Counted from the stretch's first letter, positions 33,272-41,873 are shown. The stretch: 42,822 nt of DNA from Flavobacteriales bacterium (GCA_027024205.1 JALVST010000049.1:1-42822), one strand, 5' to 3'. The notes: generated from the letters alone by a model not told the origin. Program-made: numbers and translations.

Positions 33272-33700
33272 TTAAAATCCCCCGCCTATTATAAAAATCC
33301 AAATAGGAGCAGTAGCTCCAATTATTACGTAAATTTCAAGCAGACAACCTAATAATGCATGCTTTACTTCTTTTTTATTTTTACCGGTAGCAAAATATGA
33401 AATAATCACTCCAATTGGTCCCAGTATGCACCCCCAAAAGAAAGACGGTATGCCCAAAATTCCGTCCGGTAGTGAAAGGGAAGGAACTTTTGATAAGGCC
33501 ATATTGTTAATCATGTTGGCATCGGTAACCATCAAGTCATTGTAAGTTAAATTTTCCGTTTTCACTTTATTTGCCAATTGATTCAGTTGTGCAAAATCTT
33601 GTTTCACTTGATTGTAGTCCAATTTAAACAAGTCACTACTCGATGCAAATGTTAAATTAGCAACAAACAGTAATACTAAACTTAGGTAAATATTTTTCAT
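33272..33700 (-). CDS. Small exported hairpin protein, paralogue 3 (coupled to gltX)
   Basis: 142 residues. MKNIYLSLVLLFVANLTFA signal peptide, then SSSDLFKLDYNQVKQDFAQL, NLTYNDLMVTDANMINNMAL, LPDGILGIPSFFWGCILGPI, charged loop (GKNKKEVKHALLGC) and a C-terminal hydrophobic segment. Its ATG overlaps the gltX TGA by 4 nt (ATGA), so it should be translated by re-initiation on the gltX mRNA. The other two paralogues are 178 bp and 630 bp further downstream. The shared sequence suggests recent tandem duplication. Confidence 0.65.
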   Translation of the reverse strand: MKNIYLSLVLLFVANLTFASSSDLFKLDYNQVKQDFAQLNQLANKVKTENLTYNDLMVTDANMINNMALSKVPSLSLPDGILGIPSFFWGCILGPIGVIISYFATGKNKKEVKHALLGCLLEIYVIIGATAPIWIFIIGGGF

Positions 33701-35232
33701 CTGTTTTGTAATTTATTGATTGCCTTTTCAATACGATTTAACGTTTCCTTTTTCCCTAACATTTCCATGATTACAAACAAATCCGGACCTTTTAAAGCAC
33801 CAACCAAAGATAACCGTATGGGCTGCATTACTTTTCCGAAACCAATTCCTTTACGGTTAATCCATAACGATAAGTTTTCTTTGATAGCGGCTGCTTCCCA
33901 AGTTTTAATATCTTTTAAAACATTGGCAACTTCTTTCATAAGTTCCGGTGTATCCGTTTTCCATTGTTTTTTGACTGTTTTGGCATCGTATTCCTCAGGC
34001 GTAACGTAGAAAAACGCTCCTTGTTCCCAAAAATCCTTTACAAATGTCGCCCGCTCTTTCAGAAGTTCTATTACTTTTTTGGTGTATTCTCTGATTGCTT
34101 TACCTTGAACGATATAACCTAATTTTTTCTTTAATATCGGTAAAAACAATTCGACCAGTTCATCTACACTTTTACGTTGCAAATGTTGGTGTTGGAACCA
34201 CTTGGTTTTTTCCGGGTCAAATTTGGCTCCGGATTTGTTAACCCGTGATAAATCAAATAGCTTTATTAGTTCTTCCATTGTAAATATTTCTTGTTCCGTC
34301 CCCGGATTCCAGCCCACTAATGCCAAAAGGTTGACAAAACTTTCCGGAAAATAACCTTCTTCACGGTATCCGGCATATATTTCACCGGTTTTTTTATCTT
34401 TCCATTCCAACGGAAAAACAGGAAATCCCATTTTAACACCGTCACGCTTGCTCAATTTGCCTTTTCCGGTAGGTTTTAAAATCAATGGCAAATGAGCAAA
34501 TTCAGGTCTTTCCCATCCGAATGCTTCATATAATAAATAATGTAAAGGTAACGATGGCAACCATTCTTCACCACGTATTACATGGCTGATTTGCATTAGA
34601 TGATCGTCCACAATGTTTGCCAAGTGGTAGGTGGGTAATCCATCGCTTTTCATTAAAACTTTGTCATCTAATGTACCGGACTGAACACTAATATCGCCTC
34701 TTATTAAATCAGTCATCTTTATCTCAACATTATCTGGGATTTTGAACCTGATTACATATGGTTCACCATTTTCAATTCTTTTTTTCCATTCATCTTCATC
34801 CATATTTAAGGAGTTAACCATTTCATGCCTAGTTTCTTGGTTATACATAAAATGTTTTCCTGCTGCTTCATATTCCTTTCTTTTTTTCTCTAAGTCTTCT
34901 GGCGTATCAAATGCATAATAAGCTTTTCCTTTATCTATCAATTCACGAATGTATTTTTGGTATATCTCTTTCCGTTCACTTTGTTTATAGGGTCCGAAAT
35001 CTCCCTTGCCGTTCTTTCCTTCATCAAAATCGATTCCTGTCCATGTCAAACTTTCTTTTATGTAAGATTCGGCTCCGGGGGCATACCGGGTTTGGTCCGT
35101 GTCTTCTATCCGCAATATTATTTTGCCACCTTTTTGTTTGGCGAACAAGTAGTTAAATAAGGCTGTTCTGACACCTCCCATGTGTAATGGTCCCGTCGGA
35201 CTCGGTGCAAATCGTACTCTGATGTTTTTCAT
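33697..35232 (-). CDS. gltX: Glutamyl-tRNA synthetase
   Basis: 511 residues. HIGH motif seen as PSPTGPLHMGGVRTALFNY, KMSKS as KGKLSKRDGVKMGFPV, and SRVNKSGAKFDPEKTKWFQ, PIRLSLVGALKGPDLFVI are typical of bacterial GluRS. It charges tRNA-Glu with glutamate. The start at 35232 gives MKNIRVRFAPSPTGP. Its stop codon overlaps the ATG of the small exported protein. A -7 promoter motif lies 17 bp upstream of the start. Confidence 0.95.
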   Translation of the reverse strand: MKNIRVRFAPSPTGPLHMGGVRTALFNYLFAKQKGGKIILRIEDTDQTRYAPGAESYIKESLTWTGIDFDEGKNGKGDFGPYKQSERKEIYQKYIRELIDKGKAYYAFDTPEDLEKKRKEYEAAGKHFMYNQETRHEMVNSLNMDEDEWKKRIENGEPYVIRFKIPDNVEIKMTDLIRGDISVQSGTLDDKVLMKSDGLPTYHLANIVDDHLMQISHVIRGEEWLPSLPLHYLLYEAFGWERPEFAHLPLILKPTGKGKLSKRDGVKMGFPVFPLEWKDKKTGEIYAGYREEGYFPESFVNLLALVGWNPGTEQEIFTMEELIKLFDLSRVNKSGAKFDPEKTKWFQHQHLQRKSVDELVELFLPILKKKLGYIVQGKAIREYTKKVIELLKERATFVKDFWEQGAFFYVTPEEYDAKTVKKQWKTDTPELMKEVANVLKDIKTWEAAAIKENLSLWINRKGIGFGKVMQPIRLSLVGALKGPDLFVIMEMLGKKETLNRIEKAINKLQNR

Positions 35233-35248
35233 TTGCTGTTTTTTTTTA

Positions 35249-35256
35249 CAAAAATA
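35249..35256 (-). promoter_or_regulatory. Bacteroidota -7 element for gltX, TATTTTTG
   Basis: TAnnTTTG on the minus strand, 17 bp before the gltX start at 35232. Divergent from the DUF4175 promoter. Confidence 0.5.
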
Positions 35257-35279
35257 CTGTTTTATTGTTTACTAATATA

Positions 35280-35331
35280 GGTCACTGAGTGATTTTGTGA
35301 GGTAACGAGCAAAATCGTATCTAAGTGACCG
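35280..35331. repeat. Dispersed repeat (GGTCACTGAG...AAGTGACC)
   Basis: GGTCACTGAGTGATTTTGTG and GAGCAAAATCGTATC... AAGTGACC. It matches the reverse complement of 39128-39179 and 39609-39660 with few changes. The ends are complementary (GGTCAC..GTGACC). It sits in the 92-bp divergent gap between gltX and the DUF4175 gene, in reverse orientation to the other two copies. Confidence 0.75.
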
Positions 35332-35359
35332 GGTATAATCCTTGCTCTTTGATTTTTCG

Positions 35360-35367
35360 TATCTTTG
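35360..35367 (+). promoter_or_regulatory. Bacteroidota -7 element, TATCTTTG
   Basis: TAnnTTTG just 5 bp before the DUF4175 ATG at 35373. A transcript starting at the usual distance would be leaderless or nearly so. Confidence 0.55.
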
Positions 35368-35372
35368 CAATT

Positions 35373-38300
35373 ATGACGGCTTTTAAACAAATACAGCATC
35401 AAATCAGGCAATTCGTTAAAAAATATTATCTCAATGAATTGCTCAAAGGTTTTATTTTATTTGTGATTTTCAGCTTTTTATATCTTTTAATTACTGCTAT
35501 ACTCGAGTATTTTTTATGGCTCCCCTCCTATTCTCGACGTATTTTGTTTTTCGCCCAATGGGTCGTTTTGAGCTTGTTTTTTGTTTTGTTTTTATTACGG
35601 CCGCTATTGAATATTTTTGGTTTACGTAAAGATTTATCTGACGAAAAAGCTGCCATTATCATCGGTAAATTTTTTCCCGGTATAAGTGACAAACTTTTAA
35701 ATACCATTCAACTTTTTAAGTCCGGTCAATCTTCCGAATTATTATTAGCTGGAATCGCTCAAAAAGCTGAAAAACTTAAAAATTATAAATTTTCAAATGC
35801 TGTTGATTTCAAACGTAATTATAAATATCTTCCTTTATTACTTCTGCCTTTGTTTATTATTTTGGTTTTACATTTAACACATTTTGATAAAGCATTTAAA
35901 CAAAGTTATCAACGAGTATTGAGTTACAGCCAAAATTTTGAACCGCCTGTCCCTTACTCATTTGACATAATTGATAGTTTACAAGTAATAAGTGGACAGG
36001 ACTATACTTTACATGTAAAGGTTTCCGGTGAAACGTTACCTGACAATTTATTTCTCAGTCTACTTGATAAAAAATTGATATTCAATAAAGTAAACGATTC
36101 CATTTTTCAATTTCATTTTCCGTCTGTTCAAGATAATTTGCAATTTTCATTAACTGACGGTAAATATAATCTGGGCTCATATCATCTTTTGGTTATAAAT
36201 CCCCCTGTCATTCAAAAAGCTTTAGTAAAACTTATTTATCCGGCTTATTTAAAAATGAAACCTGTTGAATATCAACAGCTTCTTAATTTAACAGTTCCAC
36301 AGTCGACTAAGATTATTTGGCATCTTAAAACTTCTTTTTCTGATAGTATAAAGTTTGTCTATAACGGGAATATCAAATCTTTTCCTGTGAATAATAATTC
36401 TTTAGTTATCGATACAATTGCTCAATCTGATTTTTCTTATAAAATTCAAACGTTAAATCAGTTTGTTAATAATTATGAAACAGCTACCTTTAATGTTCGG
36501 GTAATTAAAGATAAACCACCGGCTATATCCGTTGTAGAAAAAAAAGATACCGTGAATAGACAAAATTATTATTTGATTAATGCGACCGATGATTATGCCG
36601 TAAGTCGCTTACAATTGGTTTATACCAACCAATTAAATAATCAAACTAAACGCATTGATATACCTGTAAAAACCGGAGATTTTCTACAAACGGCTTTTGT
36701 TTTTCCCGGAGATCTAAATTTAAAACCCGGCATACCTTATGCTTATTATTTCCAAGTTTTTGACAACGATTCGTATCACGGATATAAATCCGCCAAATCA
36801 CGGACATTTTATTATAACAAATTGACCCGTAAACAATTAGACAAACTCAATTTACAACAACAAGCCCGTAACATCCAAGATTTTAACCGTATCAAACAGC
36901 ATATGACCAATGAAAAACAGGTTTTGAATAAACTTACCGATAAACTTATTTCTCAAAAACAAGCAGATTGGCAAACCAAAAAATTATTGGACAATGCTAT
37001 TCAACAGTCCGAACAACAAGAAGAGTTTTTTAAACAAACGGTCAAAAAATTTAAGGATTTGTTTAAAAAACTGCCTGATGAAAAAAAAGATGAAACGAAA
37101 CAAGAGTTAAAAAAACGTTTACAGGAACTGGTGCAAATGAAGAAAAAACGCGAGCTTTTGGATGAATTGAAAAAGATGGTTGAGAAACTGAAAAAAGAAG
37201 ATTTGTTGGAAAAACTCAAAGATTTGGAAAATTATTCCGAACATCAAGAGAAATCGTTGGAACGTATTTTGGAATTGACCAAAAAGTATTATTTGCAACA
37301 AAAAATGCAAAAAATGAGTGAAGCTTTGCAGGATTTGGCACAAAAACAAGATAGTTTGTCCCGTACGACCAAGGATTTGAAGGCCCATCAGGATGTTCTG
37401 AATAAGCAATTGGATTCTTTTCAAAAACAATCTGATTCCTTGCAGCAAATGAACAAGTCACTCAAACAACCGATGGAATTACCCGACACCAAAACCGATA
37501 TCCAGGATATCAAACAGGATATGCAAAAAGCCTCACAACAATTGCAAAATAATCAATCTCAAGCGGCAAACAAATCACAAAGCAAAGCCGCTCAAAAGAT
37601 GAAAAAATTAAGTAATGATATACAGATGGGCATGATGGGTGGTGGCGGCAGCCAAAACGAAGAAGATATCAAAACTTTACAAGCCATATTGAAAAGTTTA
37701 TTGATATTTTCTTTTAAGGAAGAACAGATGCTCACGGACTTGTATGCAGGTCAAACCAAGAAACAATTGTCCCAACAATTACTCGGACAAAACCGGCTTA
37801 AAGTTTATTTCAAACATATCAACGACTCTTTATATACTTTGGCTTTGCGTAATCCCAAAATATCACAAATGGTTTTGGATGAAGCTTATGAAATACAAAA
37901 CAATTTGGAAAAATCTTTATCATATTTGGCCGAGAATAAAGTTTACAATACACAATTGTCAGCGCAGTATATCTTAAAGTCAGCCAATAAATTAGCTGAT
38001 TTTTTGAGCAATTCTTTAGATCAAATAAAAAATGCGGTCCCTTCAATGGGGCAGGGGAGTGGCAAAAAAGGAAAAGGCAAAAGTTTTTCTTTACCGGATA
38101 TTATCAAAAAACAAGGTGATGCGCTTTCACATGCCAAAGAAGGTTTGAAAATAAAAGAGGGAAAAGGAATAAAAGATGGAAAAAAAGGAAAAGAAAAGTC
38201 CGGTCAAAAGATTAGACAAACCAATCAAGGAGATGAACAACAATCCAAACGACGATATGAGTTGTATAAAATGCAACAACAGGTTAAAGATGATTTAAAC

Positions 38301-38651
38301 CAATTAGCTGATAAATTTTCTGACGAAGCAACACGGAAACGTATCCAACAACTCAACAAAGAGATGACGGATTTACAGAAAAGAATTTTAAAAGAAGGAA
38401 TCACACAATCGGTTGTCAACAAAATGATTGCCTTACAACACGAATTACTCAAACTAAAAAATGCGACTTTTACCCAACACGAGGATGATAAACGTCAAAG
38501 TAGAACAAATTTGAAACGTTTTCAAGGTTTAGATTCTATTTTTATGCCTGAAAATTTCAAATTATCACCTCAAAATGAATCTTTAATACGCAATCAAATA
38601 CCTGTAAATCAACTAATTAAACAAAAAGTCATCCAATATTTAAACCGTTAA
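35373..38651 (+). CDS. DUF4175-family protein
   Basis: 1092 residues from the ATG at 35373 (MTAFKQIQHQIRQFVKKYYL); a longer frame begins inside a repeat and is not coding. Two transmembrane helices (about 20-75), a third near 145-165, then a beta-rich extracytoplasmic region and a long coiled-coil rich in Gln/Lys (about 490-760), low-complexity GGGGS-type spacer near MMGGGGSQNEED, Lys/Gly-rich stretches (GKKGKGKSFS; KGIKDGKKGKEKSGQK) and a final coiled coil. DUF4175 proteins are widespread in Bacteroidota and unassigned in function. The stop is 2 bp before ybeY. Confidence 0.85.
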   Translation: MTAFKQIQHQIRQFVKKYYLNELLKGFILFVIFSFLYLLITAILEYFLWLPSYSRRILFFAQWVVLSLFFVLFLLRPLLNIFGLRKDLSDEKAAIIIGKFFPGISDKLLNTIQLFKSGQSSELLLAGIAQKAEKLKNYKFSNAVDFKRNYKYLPLLLLPLFIILVLHLTHFDKAFKQSYQRVLSYSQNFEPPVPYSFDIIDSLQVISGQDYTLHVKVSGETLPDNLFLSLLDKKLIFNKVNDSIFQFHFPSVQDNLQFSLTDGKYNLGSYHLLVINPPVIQKALVKLIYPAYLKMKPVEYQQLLNLTVPQSTKIIWHLKTSFSDSIKFVYNGNIKSFPVNNNSLVIDTIAQSDFSYKIQTLNQFVNNYETATFNVRVIKDKPPAISVVEKKDTVNRQNYYLINATDDYAVSRLQLVYTNQLNNQTKRIDIPVKTGDFLQTAFVFPGDLNLKPGIPYAYYFQVFDNDSYHGYKSAKSRTFYYNKLTRKQLDKLNLQQQARNIQDFNRIKQHMTNEKQVLNKLTDKLISQKQADWQTKKLLDNAIQQSEQQEEFFKQTVKKFKDLFKKLPDEKKDETKQELKKRLQELVQMKKKRELLDELKKMVEKLKKEDLLEKLKDLENYSEHQEKSLERILELTKKYYLQQKMQKMSEALQDLAQKQDSLSRTTKDLKAHQDVLNKQLDSFQKQSDSLQQMNKSLKQPMELPDTKTDIQDIKQDMQKASQQLQNNQSQAANKSQSKAAQKMKKLSNDIQMGMMGGGGSQNEEDIKTLQAILKSLLIFSFKEEQMLTDLYAGQTKKQLSQQLLGQNRLKVYFKHINDSLYTLALRNPKISQMVLDEAYEIQNNLEKSLSYLAENKVYNTQLSAQYILKSANKLADFLSNSLDQIKNAVPSMGQGSGKKGKGKSFSLPDIIKKQGDALSHAKEGLKIKEGKGIKDGKKGKEKSGQKIRQTNQGDEQQSKRRYELYKMQQQVKDDLNQLADKFSDEATRKRIQQLNKEMTDLQKRILKEGITQSVVNKMIALQHELLKLKNATFTQHEDDKRQSRTNLKRFQGLDSIFMPENFKLSPQNESLIRNQIPVNQLIKQKVIQYLNR

Positions 38652-38653
38652 AA

Positions 38654-39067
38654 ATGATTAATCTTTATACTGAGACGAATTTTTGTCATAAATATGAACG
38701 CGAGTTTTTAGAATGGATACAAAATTGTATCATATCAAAAGGTTTTTCATTTGATGAAATTAATTACATATTCGTCGATGATATTTATTTACACAAAATG
38801 AATATGGCGTATTTAAGTCACGACACTTATACAGATATTATCACTTTCGATTATTCTGTTAGAAAAATTCTTTCAGCTGACATTTACATTTCTGTTGATC
38901 GTATCAAAGAAAACTCTGAAATTTATAATACTGTCTTCTACAACGAACTTGCCAGAGTTATGATTCATGGCGTGCTTCATCTTATGAAATATAATGACCA
39001 TACCGATGAAGAAAAAAACCAAATGCGACAATTAGAAGATGAATGCCTCTCTCAGTTAAAATATTAA
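38654..39067 (+). CDS. ybeY: rRNA maturation endoribonuclease YbeY
   Basis: 137 residues. The metal-binding signature HGVLHLMKYNDHTDEE carries the HxxxHxxxxxH pattern of YbeY. It is preceded by ISVDRIKENSEIYNTVFYNE. Function: single-strand endoribonuclease for 16S rRNA 3' end processing and quality control. It starts 2 bp after the DUF4175 stop, so the two are cotranscribed. The parS-like pair begins directly after its stop codon. The family signature is clear; length is normal for a short YbeY. Confidence 0.95.
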   Translation: MINLYTETNFCHKYEREFLEWIQNCIISKGFSFDEINYIFVDDIYLHKMNMAYLSHDTYTDIITFDYSVRKILSADIYISVDRIKENSEIYNTVFYNELARVMIHGVLHLMKYNDHTDEEKNQMRQLEDECLSQLKY

Positions 39068-39083
39068 TGTTCCACGTGAAACA
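39068..39083 (+). promoter_or_regulatory. parS-like site 1
   Basis: TGTTCCACGTGAAACA, a match to the parS consensus TGTTNCACGTGAAACA bound by ParB. It starts one base after the ybeY stop codon. Confidence 0.85.
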
Positions 39084-39104
39084 TTAAGATTTTAAAATCA
39101 ACAT

Positions 39105-39120
39105 TGTTCCACGTGGAACA
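39105..39120 (+). promoter_or_regulatory. parS-like site 2
   Basis: TGTTCCACGTGGAACA, a perfect 16-bp palindrome close to the parS consensus, 37 bp from site 1. Two such sites side by side are very unlikely by chance. Confidence 0.85.
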
Positions 39121-39127
39121 TCTGGTT

Positions 39128-39179
39128 CGGTCACTTCGATACAATTTTGCTCCTGCGTCACAAAATCGCTCAGTGACCT
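39128..39179. repeat. Dispersed repeat (GGTCACTTCG...CAGTGACC)
   Basis: Nearly identical to 39609-39660 and the reverse complement of 35280-35331. Lies just after the parS pair. Confidence 0.75.
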
Positions 39180-39236
39180 GCATTAAAAATTAAATTTTAT
39201 TTTTGTATGGGAATCATTTTAAAAATCCGAATATAG

Positions 39237-39281
39237 GACGCTGAGTGTTCAGAGCGCAGCGATGAATGTATCGAAGCGCCC
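39237..39281. repeat. Dispersed repeat (GCTGAGTG...GTATCGAAGCGCC)
   Basis: Resembles 39681-39735, 41917-41949 and 19373-19414, with conserved ends and variable middle. Confidence 0.55.
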
Positions 39282-39304
39282 GGTTATTGAAAACAAAAAT
39301 TACT

Positions 39305-39604
39305 ATGTCAAAAGGTTACATGTATATCTTAGAATGTTCGGACGGCACCTATTACACGGGTAGCACAAAGACTTGACCCGTCGTTTAGAACAACATTAAT
39401 CCGGTGAAGGTGCCAATTATACAGTCAAACGATTGCCTGTAAAATTAGTTTATTATGAAGTTTACGACCGTATTGATTATGCGTTTAACAGAGAAAAACA
39501 AATCCAAAAGTGGACTCGTAAGAAAAAAAGAAGCTTTGATAAACGGAGAAGAAGAAGCCTTGCCAGAATTAGCAAAGAAAGTTTTTAGAAAAAATAAAAG
39601 TTAA
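39305..39604 (+). pseudogene. GIY-YIG nuclease (UPF0213-type) pseudogene
   Basis: From the ATG at 39305: MSKGYMYILECSDGTYYTGS is the GIY-YIG start. A missing base near 39370 shifts the frame (ACAAAGACTTGACC should read K-D-L-T), an in-frame TAA follows at RRLEQH, then SGEGANYTVKRLPVKLVYYE and NREKQIQKWTRKKK, and an extra A near 39530 shifts the frame again before EALINGEEEALPELAKKVF. Three lesions make it non-functional. The intact family is a ~95-residue single-domain nuclease. It is flanked by repeats. Confidence 0.8.
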
Positions 39605-39608
39605 AATC

Positions 39609-39660
39609 CGGTCACTTCGATACAATTTTACTCCTGCGTCACAAAATCACTCAGTGACCT
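39609..39660. repeat. Dispersed repeat (GGTCACTTCG...CAGTGACC)
   Basis: A near copy of 39128-39179, 430 bp further on. The GIY-YIG pseudogene lies between the two. Confidence 0.75.
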
Positions 39661-39680
39661 ACATTAGTAAACGAAAACCA

Positions 39681-39735
39681 GGTCGCTGAGTGCTCCGTTC
39701 CGACTTTTGTCGGGAGAGGAGTGTATCGAAGCGCC
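39681..39735. repeat. Dispersed repeat (GGTCGCTGAG...GTATCGAAGCGCC)
   Basis: Matches the ends of 39237-39281; middle includes a small hairpin (CCGACTTTTGTCGG). Confidence 0.55.
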
Positions 39736-39769
39736 GATCATCAAAGCATAAAACACACAACGGAGCCTC

Positions 39770-39849
39770 TGTCATTCCGACAGAGCGTAGCGACGAGGAA
39801 TCTAAACAATTGAAAATGGATAATTGACACTTCGACAAGCTCAGTGACC
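39770..39849. repeat. Dispersed repeat cluster
   Basis: GTCATTCCGACAGAGCGTAG with CGACGAGGAATCT, and then CACTTCGACAAGCTCAGTGA at 39828 on, which is a copy of 5710-5731 in reverse complement. Another unit, GATTTCTCCTCCGCTG... to CGAAATGACA, follows up to about 39892. No gene supported between here and mnmG. Confidence 0.55.
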
Positions 39850-39956
39850 AGATTTCTCCTCCGCTGACAAAAGTCGGGTCGTTCGAAATGACAATCCACA
39901 TTACTTTCCACTCGGCACTTGGCACTAAAAAAAACGCCTCAATTCCTCAAAATTCG

Positions 39957-39964
39957 TATCTTTG
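39957..39964 (+). promoter_or_regulatory. Bacteroidota -7 element for mnmG, TATCTTTG
   Basis: TAnnTTTG, 35 bp before the mnmG ATG at 39999. Confidence 0.5.
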
Positions 39965-39998
39965 CAATCCCAAAAAACTTTTAACATTCAACTAATTC

Positions 39999-41873
39999 AT
40001 GCGCTACCCCATAACATACGACGTCATAGTAGTAGGTGCCGGACATGCCGGTTCTGAAGCCGCAGCGGCTGCGGCAAATATGGGTGCTAAAACTTTATTG
40101 ATTACGCTCGATTTGTTCAAAATAGCTCAAATGAGCTGTAATCCGGCTATGGGTGGCATTGCCAAAGGACAAATTGTTCGGGAAATCGATGCTATGGGTG
40201 GTTATAGTGGGATTGTAGCTGATAAGTCTGCCATTCAGTTCCGGATGCTCAATAAATCAAAAGGACCCGCAATGTGGAGCCCGCGTACGCAAAACGACCG
40301 TATTTTGTTTACCAATACGTGGCGGCAAATGCTCGAAAAAACGCCTAATCTCGATTTTATGGCGGATATGGTAACGCAATTGATTGTTTTCAATGGTCTT
40401 TTGCAAGGCGTTAAAACCCAATTAGGGACAGAGATTTACGGACAATCGGTAATTTTGACCAACGGAACTTTTCTCAATGGTAAAATTTTTATTGGCAAAA
40501 AAGTATTTGGTGGCGGTAGAATAGGAGAGAAAGCAGCAACCGGATTGACAGAAAATCTGGTGGATTTGGGTTTCGAAACGGGCCGAATGAAAACCGGCAC
40601 CCCACCGCGGATAGACGGACGAAGCCTGGATTTTTCCAAAATGACCGAACAAAAGGGCGATGACAATCCTGGAAAATTTTCCTTCTCCGACGAAACCAAA
40701 CCGCTGACCAAACAACGTTCTTGTTATATCACATATACCAATCCGGAAGTGCACGACAATTTAAGAATCGGCTTTAAAGATTCGCCTTTATTTACAGGAG
40801 AAATAGACGGGGTAGGACCGCGGTATTGTCCGTCTATCGAAGATAAAATTGTGAGGTTTTCCGGCAAAGACCGCCACCAATTGTTTGTCGAACCGGAAGG
40901 TTGGACGACTTATGAGATGTATATCAACGGCTTTTCCAGTTCGTTGAGTGAAGAAGTGCAATATCAATCACTTCGTAAAGTGCCCGGATTTGAAAATGCC
41001 CGGTTTATGCAGTTTGCGTATGCTATTGAATACGACTATTTTCCGCCTACGCAACTCAAACATACGCTTGAAGCCAAATTGATTGACAACTTGTATTTTG
41101 CCGGACAGATAAACGGGACTACCGGCTACGAAGAAGCCGCTGCACAGGGCCTGATGGCGGGAATCAATGCCGTGTTAAAGAGGCGTGGCCAACAGCCGTT
41201 AATTTTAAAACGCAATCAAGCTTATATAGGAGTTTTGATTGACGATTTGATTACCAAAGGGGTAGATGAACCTTATCGTATGTTTACCAGTCGCGCAGAA
41301 TACCGTACTTTATTGCGTCAAGACAATGCAGATATCCGTTTGACACCGCTTTCACATGCCATCGGATTGGCATCTGACGAACGCCTCAAAAGGGTAGAGG
41401 AAAAGCTAAAAAAAACGGAAATGCTTTTGGATTTTTTCAAAAAACAAGGCGTCAAACCGGATGAAATTAATCCTATTTTAAACGGCAAAAACTCCTCACC
41501 GGTCAAGCAACAAATGAAATTGTATAAAATTGCTTCACGTCCGCAACTCAATTTTGACGATTTGATGCAATTAGAAGCGGTTAAAGAATTTGTAGAGCAA
41601 AACCAAATAGACGAAGCAGTTAAAGAACAAGCGGAAATTCATCTCAAATACGCCGGTTATATCGAAAAAGAAAAGATGAATGCCGATAAACTCAACCGTT
41701 TGGAAAACATTACCATACCGGATGATTTTGACTATTCTAAAATTAAATCCATTTCTTTCGAAGGTCGCGAAAAGTTGATGAAAATCCGCCCAAAAACAAT
41801 TGCTCAAGCCAGCCGTATCAGCGGTGTCTCCCCTAGCGACATCTCCGTCCTTTTGGTTTATATGGGACGCTAA
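39999..41873 (+). CDS. mnmG: tRNA uridine-5-carboxymethylaminomethyl modification enzyme
   Basis: 624 residues. N-terminal FAD-binding VVVGAGHAGSEAAAAAANMG, SCNPAMGGIAKGQIVREIDA, RMLNKSKGPAMWSPRTQNDR, FLNGKIFIGKKVFGGGRIGE, MKTGTPPRIDGRSLDFSKM, GYEEAAAQGLMAGINA and MFTSRAEYRTLLRQDNADIR are typical of GidA. With MnmE it modifies U34 of certain tRNAs. The gene is normally near the origin of replication in many bacteria. Complete and intact. Here it follows a repeat-rich region with a parS pair upstream of it. Confidence 0.97.
   Translation: MRYPITYDVIVVGAGHAGSEAAAAAANMGAKTLLITLDLFKIAQMSCNPAMGGIAKGQIVREIDAMGGYSGIVADKSAIQFRMLNKSKGPAMWSPRTQNDRILFTNTWRQMLEKTPNLDFMADMVTQLIVFNGLLQGVKTQLGTEIYGQSVILTNGTFLNGKIFIGKKVFGGGRIGEKAATGLTENLVDLGFETGRMKTGTPPRIDGRSLDFSKMTEQKGDDNPGKFSFSDETKPLTKQRSCYITYTNPEVHDNLRIGFKDSPLFTGEIDGVGPRYCPSIEDKIVRFSGKDRHQLFVEPEGWTTYEMYINGFSSSLSEEVQYQSLRKVPGFENARFMQFAYAIEYDYFPPTQLKHTLEAKLIDNLYFAGQINGTTGYEEAAAQGLMAGINAVLKRRGQQPLILKRNQAYIGVLIDDLITKGVDEPYRMFTSRAEYRTLLRQDNADIRLTPLSHAIGLASDERLKRVEEKLKKTEMLLDFFKKQGVKPDEINPILNGKNSSPVKQQMKLYKIASRPQLNFDDLMQLEAVKEFVEQNQIDEAVKEQAEIHLKYAGYIEKEKMNADKLNRLENITIPDDFDYSKIKSISFEGREKLMKIRPKTIAQASRISGVSPSDISVLLVYMGR

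Noticed and set aside
35325-35372. N-terminal extension of the DUF4175 protein (16 residues)
   Set aside because: It lies in the dispersed repeat and across the -7 element and uses a non-ATG start; the ATG at 35373 has the better context.
39659-39925. 88-residue minus-strand frame near mnmG
   Set aside because: It is made of the dispersed repeats; no protein family character.
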